A DNA stretch of 64,000 bases from Kitasatospora acidiphila (GCF_006636205.1 NZ_VIGB01000003.1:4888501-4952500), one strand, 5' to 3'. Counted from the stretch's first letter, positions 34,226 through 43,737 are shown. Made by a program: numbers and translations. The notes: generated by a model from the letters alone, not told the origin.

Positions 34226-34252
34226 GGACTACTGATGATGCATCAATAGTCC
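34226..34252. promoter_or_regulatory. 27-bp near-perfect palindrome before the M14 peptidase gene
   Basis: Arms GGACTACTGAT and ATCAATAGTCC (one mismatch) with spacer GATGC, ending 21 bases before ATG 34274. The position would block initiation or ribosome access, so an autoregulator or repressor site is likely. Confidence 0.5.
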
Positions 34253-34273
34253 GATTCGCTCGCCAAGAAGCGG

Positions 34274-35635
34274 ATGTCACCGGCCACGGCCGCCTGCACG
34301 GTGCTGGAGCGAGGGGGGAAGTCCGTTCTGATCTCCATCGATACCTCGACCGAAGCGGGTCGGGCGGTGGTCCGGTGCGACCGGTATCCGACTCTCAAGC
34401 AAGTGGCGTCAGCAGCACATGAGTTGGCGGAACGATGGCCGGACCGCTGTCGACTGCGCATCATCGGCACCTCGCGTGGCGGGCGGCCACTGCAGCTGCT
34501 CTCCATCGGCACGGCGCCCGAGCAGGCGCTGGTGGTGGCCGGCGCACACGCCAATGAGTCGCGGCTGGGCGGGGCCAGCATCGTGGAACTGGCCCAGCGG
34601 GTGCTGGCCGATCCGGCCCAACACGCTGCGGTCACCTGGAACTTCCTGCTCTGCCTGGACCCGGACGGTGCCCAGCTGGCTGAGAGCGGGCCGCGCGAGC
34701 CGAGCCAACTGCTCGACAACTTCCGGAACTTCTACCGGCAGGCGCCGGACGAGCAGCCGGAGTGGGCCCCGTCAGTCGGGCGGATGCTGCCCGAGAGCCG
34801 GGCGCTGCTCGACCTGATCGACGAGCTGCGCCCGGTCGTGCAGTGCTCCCTGCACAACTGCGAGATGGGCGGCACCTTCGTCCAGGAGACCGGCGACATC
34901 CCGGGCCTCGCCGAAGAAATCGCCAAATCGGCGGCCGAGTTGGGGATTCCGCTGGATCTCGGCAGCTATGACGCGCTCTACTGGCCGAGCCCGGGCCCGG
35001 GCGTCTACCTGATGCCGGGGGTGGCCGAGGTCGAACACTCCCAGGCCTCCTCCTGGGCGGTCGGGACCACCACCTGGCATGCACCGAATCGCTATGGCGG
35101 GGTCACCGCGATCGTCGAGGTCCCGCTCTGGCCCACTGAACGGGTGGCCGCCGCGGAACCGGTCGCCGATCCGGCGCCGAGCCTGCTCGCCGCGGCCGAG
35201 CAGCTCCGGCAACGCGGCCGGCTGGTCGAGGAGTTCCACGCCACCGCCGCCGCGCTGCTGGGGGACGGGGACTGGCCGCTGCTGCGCGCCGTCGCGGGGA
35301 TGCTGCCGGTCTTCCGGCCGCTCGCCGACGAGTGGGATCCGCGGGTCGCGCAGCCGGGGGCGCCGCCGCTGCCGCCGATGACCGGTGCCCGGCTGGCCGG
35401 CATCGAGGTGTGGGCGCACTGCGTGCCGCTGCGGGCCGTCGCGATGCTGCACCGGGCCCTGGCCCCGGTCCGCGACGGGGCCGCGGAGCCGCGCGGGCGG
35501 TTGTCCGCCCTGGTCGAGGCCTGGTGCGCCGAGTACCAGGACTGTCTGCGCGGCAACTGGCTGCCCGTCACGCGGCAGGTGGAGCAGCAGGTCCGCATCG
35601 TGCAGGCGGCGGTCCGGCTGGCACGACGGCCCTGA
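34274..35635 (+). CDS. M14 family zinc carboxypeptidase
   Basis: 453 residues. The zinc-binding HxxE box is visible in VVAGAHANESRLGGASIVEL and the later His in QCSLHNCEMGG. RIIGTSRGGRPLQLLSIG is the strand that precedes it in this family. The C-terminal 200 residues (from about WPTERVAAAEPV) are a helical extension not needed for catalysis. No signal peptide is evident, so it is probably cytosolic. The start at ATG 34274 is uncertain because no strong ribosome binding site is visible; ATC/GTG alternatives lie within 20 codons. Preceded by two palindromes. Confidence 0.8.
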   Translation: MSPATAACTVLERGGKSVLISIDTSTEAGRAVVRCDRYPTLKQVASAAHELAERWPDRCRLRIIGTSRGGRPLQLLSIGTAPEQALVVAGAHANESRLGGASIVELAQRVLADPAQHAAVTWNFLLCLDPDGAQLAESGPREPSQLLDNFRNFYRQAPDEQPEWAPSVGRMLPESRALLDLIDELRPVVQCSLHNCEMGGTFVQETGDIPGLAEEIAKSAAELGIPLDLGSYDALYWPSPGPGVYLMPGVAEVEHSQASSWAVGTTTWHAPNRYGGVTAIVEVPLWPTERVAAAEPVADPAPSLLAAAEQLRQRGRLVEEFHATAAALLGDGDWPLLRAVAGMLPVFRPLADEWDPRVAQPGAPPLPPMTGARLAGIEVWAHCVPLRAVAMLHRALAPVRDGAAEPRGRLSALVEAWCAEYQDCLRGNWLPVTRQVEQQVRIVQAAVRLARRP

Positions 35636-35887
35636 CCGAGCTCCCGCCCAGCCAGGCCGCCAGAGGCTCAGTGCCCGCCCAACCATGCCGCTGGTTCTGA
35701 CGGTGTTCCCGCTCAGCCAGGCCACTGCTTCCGACCCAGCGCCCGCCCGGCCGGGCCGCCGGTTCTGTCTGATCACCCGCCCGGCGGGGCCGCCGGTGCC
35801 GACCGTGCGCCCGCCCGGCCGGGCGATCCGCGCTCGCCGAGTGCTTATTCATGGGCAGATCGGCAGCCGAGATGTGAGGATTGCCCC

Positions 35888-36346
35888 ATGACAACGCTCA
35901 AGGAGCGGCTTCGGGACGACCTGACGGCCGCCATCAAGGCCCGGGACGAGCTGCGCTCGTCCACGCTTCGGCTGACCCTGGCCGCCGTCTCGGCAGCCGA
36001 GGTGGCGGGCGAGGAGAAGCGCGAGCTCAGCGATGACGAGGTGCGCCTGGTGGTGCAGGGCGAGGCGAAGAAGCGGCGGGATGCCGCGGATGCCTTCGCC
36101 AAGGCCGGCCGGGCCGAGCAGGCGGATCGGGAGCGGGCCGAGGGCGTCGTGCTCGCCGAGTTCCTGCCGCAGCAGCTCAGCGACGAGGAGCTCGCCGCGA
36201 TCGTGGCCGCCGCGGTGGCCGAGAGCGGTGCGACCGGTCCGCAGGGCATGGGCGCGGTGATGAAGCTGGTCCGCCCGAAGGTCGACGGCGTCGCCGAGGG
36301 CGGCCGGGTGGCCGCCGCGGTGAAGGCCGCCCTGGCCGCGAAGTAA
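35888..36346 (+). CDS. GatB/YqeY domain-containing protein
   Basis: 152 residues with the YqeY pattern: MTTLKERLRDDLTAAIKARD, STLRLTLAAVSAAEV, ELSDDEVRLVVQGEAKKRRD, LAEFLPQQLSDEELAAIV and MGAVMKLVRPKVDG. The domain resembles the C-terminal tRNA-binding part of GatB; its free-standing role is unknown. Tandem 21-bp copies of its 3' end (36332-36352, 36359-36379) repeat the stop codon. Confidence 0.93.
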   Translation: MTTLKERLRDDLTAAIKARDELRSSTLRLTLAAVSAAEVAGEEKRELSDDEVRLVVQGEAKKRRDAADAFAKAGRAEQADRERAEGVVLAEFLPQQLSDEELAAIVAAAVAESGATGPQGMGAVMKLVRPKVDGVAEGGRVAAAVKAALAAK

Positions 36347-36379
36347 CCCCTGGGAACGCTGGCCGCGAAGTAACCCCTG
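36332..36379 (+). repeat. 21-bp direct repeat over the yqeY stop codon
   Basis: Exact copies at 36332-36352 and 36359-36379, six bases apart, each with AAGTAA. A small tandem duplication. Confidence 0.9.
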
Positions 36380-36414
36380 ACCGAACCGCGCCCGCCGAGC
36401 GGGCGCCCAGCGAA

Positions 36415-36454
36415 AAGCGCCCGGCGCCCCTCCGGAGAGGGGCGCCGGGCGCTT
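36415..36454. terminator. Bidirectional terminator between yqeY and the PBP gene
   Basis: Perfect 18-bp arms (36415-36432, 36437-36454) around CGGA, between two convergent genes. Confidence 0.88.
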
Positions 36455-36465
36455 GTGCATACCGA

Positions 36466-38771
36466 TCAGTGGTGGTGCTTGCTCGGCCCGGGCTGCGGCT
36501 GCCCACCGGTCCCGCCGCCGATCAGACCGGGCGGGAGGCTGAAGCCCGGGAACGGGTTCTGGGACGGCGGAGGCGGCGTGGTCGCCGCGGCGTCGGTGGC
36601 GCCGCCACCCGGGGCGGCCGGCGGCGGGGTGTTCTGGTCGGGGTTGGGCGTGGAGCTGCTCGGCGCCGACGGCGGCTGCTGCACCAGGGTGAAGGGGGTG
36701 GCCGGCGTGCCTGCCAGCGCCTGGTTCATCGCCATCTGCCAGATCGGTCCGGGGCCGGTGGCGCCGTAGACGCCGCCGTCGGCACCGAAGTCGTGGCCTC
36801 CGATGGTGATGTTGGTCATCGGCACGGTGTACTCCGGGCCGCCCAGCCAGACCACGCCGACCAGGTCGGGGTGTAGCCGTCGAACCAGGCCGCGTTGCGG
36901 TGGTCGGCGGTACCGGTCTTGCCGGCGATCATGCGGCCGTCGTCCAGGCCCAGCTGGGAGCCGGTGCCGCCCTTCTCGGTGACCCCCTTCAGCATGGTGT
37001 TCATCTTGTCGGCGGTGTCCTGCGTGATCACCTGGCTGCAGTTGGCCTTCGGCACGGCCAGGTTCTTGCCGTCGATGCCCACCACCGAGGAGATCGCGAT
37101 CGGGTCGCAGTGCATGCCGCGTGCGGCGAAGGTGGCGTAGACGCCCGCCATGTCGAGCGGGCTCATCTCCTCCGTGCCCAGCGCCATCGACGGACGCTCC
37201 GCCAGGGGGTCGCCGTTGGCCGTGTTCTTGATGCCCAGCTTGTTGGCCATCTGCTTGACGGCGCACATGCCGATGTCCTGCTCCAGCATGATGAAGTAGG
37301 TGTTGATCGACGCCGCCATGGCGTCGGTCATCGTGTACTGGCCGTGCTCGGTGTCCGGATTGTCGTTGGAGACCTGCTCGTTGCTGGTGTTCACGTAACG
37401 CCCGGAGCACATGGGCTGGTTCGGGTAGGGCATCTTGGCCGGGGAGTCATAGGTCTGACTCAGGTCCTTGCCGCCGTCCAGGGCGGCGGCGGCCACGATC
37501 GCCTTGAAGGTGGAGCCGGGCTGGAAGCCGTTGCCGCCGCCCATCGCCGCGTCCACGTTGAGGTTGAGCACGGTCTGGTGCTTGGTGGCGTCCAGGCCGT
37601 ACGGCCGGGTCTGGGCCATCGCCTGGATCTCGCCGGTACCGGGTTTGATCATGGTCATGGCGGCGGCGACCGAGTCGGTCGCATAGACCTTGGTGGTGAC
37701 CGCCTTGTTGGCCGCGGCCTGCTTGTCCGGGTCGATGGTGGTGGTGATCTTCAGGCCGCCCTGGGTCCAGAGCTTGTTGCGCGCGTCGGAGGACGCGCCG
37801 AAGGCCGGGTCGCTGAGCACCACCCGGCGCACGTAGTCGCAGAAGAAGCCCATGCCGGCCTGCGCGGTGATGCAGCCGTTCTGCGGGTCCTGGTAGTCCA
37901 GTCCGAGCCCGGTGGCCTTGGCCTCCTTGGCCTGCTCGGGCGTGATGTGGTGGTACTCCGCCATCTTGTCGATCACGGTGTCCCGGCGGGCCTGCGCGGC
38001 CTTGGGGTGCGCCAGCGGGTCGTAGGCGGTGGGGTTCTGCACCAGCCCGGCCAGCAGTGCGGCCTGGGCGATGGTCAGATCCTTGTTGGGCTTGTTGAAG
38101 TAGCGCTTCGAGGCGGCCTCGACACCGTAGGCCTGGTGTCCGAAAAAGGTGATGTTGAGGTAGTTGGTGAGGATCTGGTCCTTCGACAACTCCTCTTCCA
38201 GCTTGATCGCGTACTTCAGCTCCTGGACCTTGCGGCCGACCGTCTTCCGGGTCGCGTCCAGGAACGCCGCCTGGTCGTCGCCCGCCTCCTCGACGAAGAC
38301 GTTCTTGACGTACTGCTGGGTCAGCGTGGAGGCGCCCTGGGCATCCGCGCCGGAGGAGGCGTTCTTGGCGATCGCGCGCAGCACGCCCTTGGGGTCGATG
38401 GCGCCGTGCTGGTAGAAGCGGGCGTCCTCGATGTCGACCTGCGCCTCGCGGGTCAGCGACGACATCTGATCCTGCGTCACTATCTCGCGGTCGCGGGCGT
38501 AGATCATGGCGATCTGGTTGCCCTTGGCGTCATAGATGTACGACGCCTGGGAGAGCGTGGGGGTCGTGAAGTCGGCGGGCAGGCTGTCGAATCCCTGGAC
38601 GCCGTCCTTCGCGCCCAGTCCGATCGCGCCCACCGCGGGCAGCGCCAGGCCGGCCACCAGGAGGCCGGACAGAAGGCTGACGCCGAGGAAGGTCAGTCCA
38701 TGCCCGGCCAACTCCAGCGGAGCACTGCGCTGTCGGCGGGGGCGGGATGCTGAGGAACGCTTCGGTGCCAT
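36466..38771 (-). CDS. Class A penicillin-binding protein (frameshifted)
   Basis: About 767 residues. One N-terminal membrane anchor (LTFLGVSLLSGLLVAGLAL). Glycosyltransferase motifs: VDIEDARFYQHGAIDPKGVL, GASTLTQQYVKN and LNITFFG. Transpeptidase motifs: GSTFKAIV (SxxK), SINT (SxN) and KTGTA. At about 36866 one base is missing after YTP; the next frame continues DLVGVVWLGGPEYTVPM and a Pro-rich, Gly-rich tail ending in KHHH. It polymerises and cross-links peptidoglycan outside the membrane. In streptomycetes this gene adjoins wblA, as here. Confidence 0.93.
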
Positions 38772-39019
38772 GGGAGGACTCTACGTTGTCGTTTCCGACC
38801 CATGAGGGCAGGTGTTCGCTTACGCTTGTCACAAGCCTGCGACAGCTCCGCTCCGTGCATCCCAAACACTCCTGTGAGTGTTGAGGGTTGTCCGATTTGA
38901 CTGGATATGAGGCGACTGCCCTGCAGACTATTCCAAGTCAGCGGCCTTGGCGGGCGGGAGCGTTGTGGCGCTGCGTGACGAAAGGGGCGTTCGGGACCTT
39001 CGCAAGGCCCGCGACCTGC

Positions 39020-39039
39020 GATCACTCCAACGAGTGATC
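39020..39039. promoter_or_regulatory. Inverted repeat upstream of wblA
   Basis: GATCACT and AGTGATC arms (7 bp, perfect) with a 6-base spacer, 158 bases before the wblA start in a 426-bp intergenic region. wblA is known to be heavily regulated; the protein that would bind here is not known. Confidence 0.4.
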
Positions 39040-39197
39040 TGACCGGCACCCATAGTCCGATCGGGTCATTCGAGATTGGACCCCAAGGGGCTGTTGCGCT
39101 CCGCCAATCTTCCGTAACGTCCTCAACTGGCAACGGTGAATATGCCGTTGCCGCCGTGGTGGGGGAGCCTCGATGTATCGGGAGAGGACGGCGGGGC

Positions 39198-39521
39198 ATG
39201 GGCTGGGTTGATGACTGGAGTGCGCAGGCCGCCTGTCGCACGAGTGATCCGGACGAGCTGTTCGTCCAGGGGGCGGCACAGAACCGGGCAAAAGCCGTGT
39301 GCAGCGGCTGTCCGGTGCGTACCGAGTGCCTGGCGGATGCGCTGGACAACCGGGTGGAGTTCGGTGTCTGGGGAGGGATGACCGAGCGGGAGCGCCGCGC
39401 GCTGCTGCGCCGCCGCCCGACGGTGCTCTCCTGGCGCCGGCTGCTGGAGACGGCGCGGACGGAGTACGAGGAGTCCCTCGCCACCGGCGTGATCCTCTCG
39501 GACTACGCGCAGGCGGGCTGA
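39198..39521 (+). CDS. wblA: WhiB-like iron-sulfur regulator WblA
   Basis: 107 residues from ATG 39198. The four cysteines are in order (one in SAQAACRTSDP, then AVCSGCPVRTEC, giving CxxC and the final Cys), followed by the WhiB turn EFGVWGGMTERERRALLRR. Such proteins hold a 4Fe-4S cluster and control development with sigma factors. The name WblA rests on context: PBP on one side and two ArsA-like ATPases on the other, the arrangement I recall for wblA of S. coelicolor, where it down-regulates antibiotic production and affects sporulation. Confidence 0.88.
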   Translation: MGWVDDWSAQAACRTSDPDELFVQGAAQNRAKAVCSGCPVRTECLADALDNRVEFGVWGGMTERERRALLRRRPTVLSWRRLLETARTEYEESLATGVILSDYAQAG

Positions 39522-39612
39522 CCAGGCTCGGTCTGCGCAGCTGACAAGGGGTCAAGACCCCTTCTCTGCAGCTGACAAGGGTTCATGACCCCGCATCCCG
39601 GGGTGGTTGTGA

Positions 39613-40785
39613 TCAATCGGTCGACCCGGCCAGCTGACGGCCGATCAGCCGCAGCCCGTCCAGGTCGTGCACGTCGCCGGCCAACGCCGGCACCTCGACC
39701 ACCGGCACATCCGGGTAGACCGCCACGAACCGGTCCCTGGTCCGCCGTTCCCGCCCGATCACCTCGACCCGTTCGGCGTGCAGTCGCAGCAGTCCGGCGG
39801 CCAGCGCCTCCGCCTCGGCCTGCCGGGGCTCGTGGTCGGCGCCGTTCTCCTCCAGTGCCTGCGCCGCGGCCTGCGCGCGCTCCGCGGTCAACTGCGGTGC
39901 CCCGGTGCCGTGCACCCGGTTGAGCACCAGCCCGGCCAGCGGCATCTGGTCGGCGGCCAGCCGGTCCACGAAGTAGGCGGCCTCGCGCAGTGCGTCCCGC
40001 TCCGGCGCGGCGACCACCAGGAACGCCGTGCCCTCCGCCTTGAGCAGCTGGTAGGTGCTCTCGGCGCGCTCCCGGAAGCCGCCGAACATCGAGTCCATCG
40101 CGGCCACGAAGGTCTGCAGGTCGGTCAGCAGTTGGGCCCCGAAGATCTTGCCCAGGGTGCCGGTGAGCAGCCCCATCCCGACGTTGAGGAACTTCATCGC
40201 GCTGCGCCCGCCGACCTTGGCCGGGGTGGTCAGGATCCGGATGAGCCTGCCGTCCAGGAACGAGCCCAGCCGCCCGGGTGCGTCCAGGAAGTCGAGGGCC
40301 GAGCGGGACGGCGGGGTGTCGACCACGATCAGGTCCCACTCGCCGGTGGCGCGCAGCTGGCCCAGCTTCTCCATCGCCATGTACTCCTGGGTGCCGGCGA
40401 ATCCGGCGGAGAGCGACTGGTAGAAGGGGTTGTCCAGGATCGCCCGGGCCCGCTCCGGGTCGGCGTGGGCGAGCACGACCTCGTCGAAGGTCCGCTTCAT
40501 GTCGAGCATCATGGCGTGCAGTTCGCCGGGCCCGTCGGCGGTGTCCGCGCCCTTGACCGGGCGCGGGGTGTTGTCCAGCTCGGTCAGGCCCATCGACTGG
40601 GCCAGCCGCCGGGCCGGGTCGATGGTCAGCACCACGGTGCGCCGGCCGCGCTCCGCGGCCCGCAGGCCGATCGCGGCCGCCGTGGTGGTCTTGCCGACCC
40701 CGCCGGACCCGCAGCAGACCACGATCCTGGTCTGCGGGTCGTCGATCAGCCGGTCCAGGTCGAGGACCTCCGGCGTGCCGGTCAT
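39613..40785 (-). CDS. ArsA-family ATPase, second of a pair
   Basis: 390 residues. Deviant Walker A GSGGVGKTTTAAAIGLRAAE (residues about 26-45), then VVLTIDPARRLAQSMGL and the Asp of WDLIVVDTPPSRSALDFLDA. This is the fold of ArsA/Get3 ATPases, which act as dimers. The neighbour at 40782 is a paralogue that overlaps by ATGA, so the two may form a heterodimer. Arsenite transport is unlikely, as no arsenic genes are present. Conserved beside wblA. Confidence 0.9.
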   Translation of the reverse strand: MTGTPEVLDLDRLIDDPQTRIVVCCGSGGVGKTTTAAAIGLRAAERGRRTVVLTIDPARRLAQSMGLTELDNTPRPVKGADTADGPGELHAMMLDMKRTFDEVVLAHADPERARAILDNPFYQSLSAGFAGTQEYMAMEKLGQLRATGEWDLIVVDTPPSRSALDFLDAPGRLGSFLDGRLIRILTTPAKVGGRSAMKFLNVGMGLLTGTLGKIFGAQLLTDLQTFVAAMDSMFGGFRERAESTYQLLKAEGTAFLVVAAPERDALREAAYFVDRLAADQMPLAGLVLNRVHGTGAPQLTAERAQAAAQALEENGADHEPRQAEAEALAAGLLRLHAERVEVIGRERRTRDRFVAVYPDVPVVEVPALAGDVHDLDGLRLIGRQLAGSTD

Positions 40786-41816
40786 GCCGCCCCCTGTCGC
40801 TTGAGTTCACCGGCGAGCCGGTACAGGCCGCCGAGGTCGACGCCACCGCTGAGCAGCGGGAGTTCGTAGCCGGGCAGGTCGAGGGCGGCCAGTTCGGCCC
40901 GCTGGTCGCGTTCGAGTGCGACCCGCTCGGAGTGCTCCCTGGCCTGGGCGAGCAGCGGATCGAGGAGCGGCTCCACGGCGGTCCGCCGGGTGGCCGCCGA
41001 GCGGGAACGGCCGCCGAGGCCGGCCTCCACCAGGGCCCGGGCCACCTCCTCGCGGTGGTCGCCGTGGGCCGCGGCCACCGCGGCGGCGTCCAGCACCGGC
41101 GGGCGCACCATGTTGACCAGCACCCCGCCGGCCGGCAGCCCGGCCTCGCGCAGCTCGGTGAAGCCGTCCACGGTCTCCTGCACCGGCATCTCCTCCAGCA
41201 GCGTGACCAGGTGCACCGCGGTCTCCGGCGACTTGAGCACGCCCATCACCGCCTGGGCCTGGCTGTGTATCGGCCCGAACCGGGCCAGCCCGGCCACCTC
41301 GGAGTTGACGTTGAGGAACCTGGTGAGCCGCCCGGTGGGCGGGGCGTCCATCACCACCGCGTCGTAGACCCGGCGCCCGTCCGGCCCCTTGCGGCGGGCC
41401 GCCTCGCAGGCCTTGCCAGTGAGCAGCACATCGCGCACGCCCGGGGCGATGGTGGTGGCGAAGTCGACGAAGCCGACCTTCTGCAGCGCCTTTCCGGCTC
41501 GCCCGAGCTTGTAGAACATGTCGAGGTACTCGAGCAGCGCCTGCTCGGTGTCGATGGCCAGCGCGAACACGTCGCCGGAGGTCTTGGGCCCGGACAGGCC
41601 CAGCTGGGCGGAGGAGACGGAGGCCACCCGGCGCTCCTCGTAGGGCAGCGCGGCGATCCCGAAGAGCTCGGCGATCCCCTGCCGGCCCTCGACCTCGATC
41701 AGCAGGGTGCGGCGGCCTTCGGCGGCCAGCGCCAGGGCGAGCGCCGCCGCCAGGGTGGTCTTGCCGGTGCCGCCCTTGCCGCTCACCACATGCAGTCGTA
41801 CGCCCTCCCAGTCCAC
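40782..41816 (-). CDS. ArsA-family ATPase, first of a pair
   Basis: 344 residues. Walker A VVSGKGGTGKTTLAAALALA, LLIEVEGRQGIAELFG, and the Walker-B-like YDAVVMDAPPTGRLTRFLNV. Starts at ATG 41816 and overlaps the next ATPase by four bases. It is divergent from the DUF4177-ridA-NUDIX operon. Confidence 0.9.
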   Translation of the reverse strand: MDWEGVRLHVVSGKGGTGKTTLAAALALALAAEGRRTLLIEVEGRQGIAELFGIAALPYEERRVASVSSAQLGLSGPKTSGDVFALAIDTEQALLEYLDMFYKLGRAGKALQKVGFVDFATTIAPGVRDVLLTGKACEAARRKGPDGRRVYDAVVMDAPPTGRLTRFLNVNSEVAGLARFGPIHSQAQAVMGVLKSPETAVHLVTLLEEMPVQETVDGFTELREAGLPAGGVLVNMVRPPVLDAAAVAAAHGDHREEVARALVEAGLGGRSRSAATRRTAVEPLLDPLLAQAREHSERVALERDQRAELAALDLPGYELPLLSGGVDLGGLYRLAGELKRQGAA

Positions 41817-41988
41817 GCTGCCTCTCCGTCCGCTCGAAGTCCTCGTCCTGCTCGAAGTCCTCCTCGCGAGCGTAACCAGCCGCCGCGCCGGATGCCGGGA
41901 GCATCCGGGTGCAGGCCCGGTCGGCAGCCCGCTTTGTGTCCCACCTCACATCGGCTGTGCCAGGTCGCCGACCGTCTAGAGTCACCCC

Positions 41989-42147
41989 ATGACCAAGTGG
42001 GAATACGTGACGGTGCCGCTGCTGGTGCACGCGACCAAGCAGATCCTGGACACCTGGGGCGAGGACGGCTGGGAGCTGGTCCAGGTGGTGCCCGGGCCGA
42101 ACAACCCGGAGCAGCTGGTGGCCTACCTGAAGCGGGAGAAGAGCTGA
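41989..42147 (+). CDS. DUF4177 domain protein
   Basis: 52 residues: MTKWEYVTVPLLVHATKQIL, then the conserved WGEDGWELVQVVPGP. Its TGA shares one base with the ATG of the next gene (TGATG), so the two are coupled. Function unknown. Confidence 0.88.
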   Translation: MTKWEYVTVPLLVHATKQILDTWGEDGWELVQVVPGPNNPEQLVAYLKREKS

Positions 42148-42611
42148 TGAGCAAGGTCGAGAGCCGGCTCGCCGAGCTGGGCCTGACGCTGCCCGAGGTG
42201 GCCAAGCCGGTGGCGGCCTACGTTCCGGCGGTGCGCAACGGCGACCAGGTGCTGACCAGCGGCCAGCTGCCGGTGGTCGGCGGCGTGCTGAAGCAGACCG
42301 GCAAGGTGGGCGCCGAGGTGACCGCCGAGGAGGCCAAGGCGCTGGCGGAGGTCTGCGCGCTGAACGCGCTGGCCGCCGTGAAGTCGGTGATCGGCGACCT
42401 GGACCTGATCGACCAGGTCGTCAAGGTGGTCGGCTTCGTCGCCTCGGCGCCCGACTTCACCGGCCAGCCGGCCGTGATCAACGGTGCCAGCGAGCTGCTC
42501 GGCAAGGCGCTCGGCGAGGCGGGGGTGCACGCCCGCAGCGCGGTCGGCGTCGCGGTGCTGCCGATGGACGCGCCGGTCGAGGTGGAGATCCAGGTCCGGG
42601 TCAAGGCCTGA
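42147..42611 (+). CDS. RidA family protein
   Basis: 154 residues of the long actinobacterial RidA type: VAAYVPAVRNGDQVLTSGQL, KTGKVGAEVTAEEAKALAEV, ALNALAAVKSVIGDLDLIDQ, and ARSAVGVAVLPMDAPVEVEI. RidA proteins remove reactive enamine/imine intermediates. The arginine that anchors substrate in archetypal RidA is at SAVGV here rather than R-x-A-V, so activity may differ. Coupled to the DUF4177 gene. Confidence 0.9.
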   Translation: MSKVESRLAELGLTLPEVAKPVAAYVPAVRNGDQVLTSGQLPVVGGVLKQTGKVGAEVTAEEAKALAEVCALNALAAVKSVIGDLDLIDQVVKVVGFVASAPDFTGQPAVINGASELLGKALGEAGVHARSAVGVAVLPMDAPVEVEIQVRVKA

Positions 42612-42658
42612 CCTGTTGCCCCTTCTCAGCAGCCGGTCCGGGTGCATAGCATCCGGAC

Positions 42659-43561
42659 ATGGCTGCTGACTCTGCTGATGGAAACGGGGCCGGTCGCAAC
42701 GCGGCCGGGATCGCGATGCCGCCGAGTTGGCCGGCCCGGATCCGGGCGCTGGCCGACGGGCGGCTGACCCCGCTGGTGCCCAAGCCCTCCGCCACCGTGG
42801 TGCTGCTGCGCGACGGCGCCGACGGGCCGCAGGCGTACCTGCTGCGCCGGCGCGGGTCGATGGCGTTCGCCGCCGGGCTGTACGCCTACCCGGGCGGCGG
42901 GGTCGATCCGCGGGACGCCGAACAGCCGCCGGCCTGGGCCGGGCCGAGCCCCGAGGAGTGGGCCGAGCGGCTCGGCGTGGACCGGGCGACCGCGCAGGCG
43001 GTGGTCTGTGCCGCGGTGCGGGAGACCTTCGAGGAGGCCGGCGTGCTGCTGGCCGGGCCGGACGCCGACACCGTGGTGGCGGAGCGCGACTGGACGGCCG
43101 AGCGGGCCGCCCTGGAGGCGCACGAGCTGTCGTTCGCCGAGTTCCTGCGCAAGCACGACCTGGTGCTGCGCAGCGATCTGCTGGCGGGCTGGGCCCGCTG
43201 GATCACCCCGGCCTTCGAGGAGCGCCGGTACGACACCTGGTTCTTCGTCGCAGCGTTGCCGCCCGGCCAGCAGGCCGCCAGCGAGGTGGGCGAGGCCGAC
43301 CGGGTGACCTGGCTGACCCCCGCCGAGGCGGTGCGCGGGCACGCCGAGGGCCGCTACGGGATGCTGCCGCCGACCGTCACCGTGCTGCGCGAGCTGCTGC
43401 CGGTGCGCACCCCGGCCGAGGCGCTGGCGGCGGCCGGGCGGCGCACGCTGACCCCGGTGCTCGGCCAGGCCGAGGTGATGGGGGATCGTATGACTGTCCG
43501 GTGGCCAGGGTATGAAGAGCTGACCATCGACGGGCACTACCCCGAGGAAGGACAACCATGA
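42659..43561 (+). CDS. NUDIX hydrolase
   Basis: 300 residues. NUDIX box region AYPGGGVDPRD ... AAVRETFEEAGVLLAG, with the RE-x-x-EE core intact but a long insertion between the first Gly and the helix, as in the NUDT19-like group. The C-terminal part ends VRWPGYEELTIDGHYPEEGQ. It is 47 bases after ridA and overlaps the following small gene by ATGA. The substrate is unknown. Confidence 0.88.
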   Translation: MAADSADGNGAGRNAAGIAMPPSWPARIRALADGRLTPLVPKPSATVVLLRDGADGPQAYLLRRRGSMAFAAGLYAYPGGGVDPRDAEQPPAWAGPSPEEWAERLGVDRATAQAVVCAAVRETFEEAGVLLAGPDADTVVAERDWTAERAALEAHELSFAEFLRKHDLVLRSDLLAGWARWITPAFEERRYDTWFFVAALPPGQQAASEVGEADRVTWLTPAEAVRGHAEGRYGMLPPTVTVLRELLPVRTPAEALAAAGRRTLTPVLGQAEVMGDRMTVRWPGYEELTIDGHYPEEGQP

Positions 43562-43737
43562 TCCACAATGACGTGGCTCGCGTGCGCGACATCCCCGCCC
43601 GCCGCCTGGCTGCCCGTGCCCTCAACCGCCGGCTGAGCAGCGATGACGAGGCCCTGGCCGCCGACCCCACCCCGCGCACCCTGATCCGTCCCCTGGACGG
43701 CCGCCCGCTGACCCGCGAGCTGGAGGCCGGCCGGTGA
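43558..43737 (+). CDS. Small basic protein of unknown function
   Basis: 59 residues from ATG 43558 (GAAGGA upstream). The start overlaps the NUDIX stop (ATGA) and its stop overlaps the MBL start (GTGA), so it is a real member of the operon. Arg/Ala-rich with RDIPARRLAARALNRRLSSD and RTLIRPLDGRPLTRELEAGR. Not a family I recognise. Confidence 0.7.
   Translation: MIHNDVARVRDIPARRLAARALNRRLSSDDEALAADPTPRTLIRPLDGRPLTRELEAGR

Noticed and set aside
35636..35887. Repeated GCCCGCCCGGCCGGGC blocks as a regulatory array
   Set aside because: Only two imperfect copies in low-complexity GC-rich spacer; no symmetry or spacing pattern.
40782..41816. Arsenite efflux ATPase function for the ArsA-like pair
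   Set aside because: No arsB, arsC or arsR nearby, and the pair is a conserved neighbour of wblA, so arsenic resistance is not supported.
41820..42030. An acidic repeat peptide (REEDFEQDEDFER) upstream of the ArsA-like gene on the minus strand
   Set aside because: It is out of frame with the ATPase and comes from a short direct repeat of CTCGAAGTCCTC; no start or ribosome site supports it.
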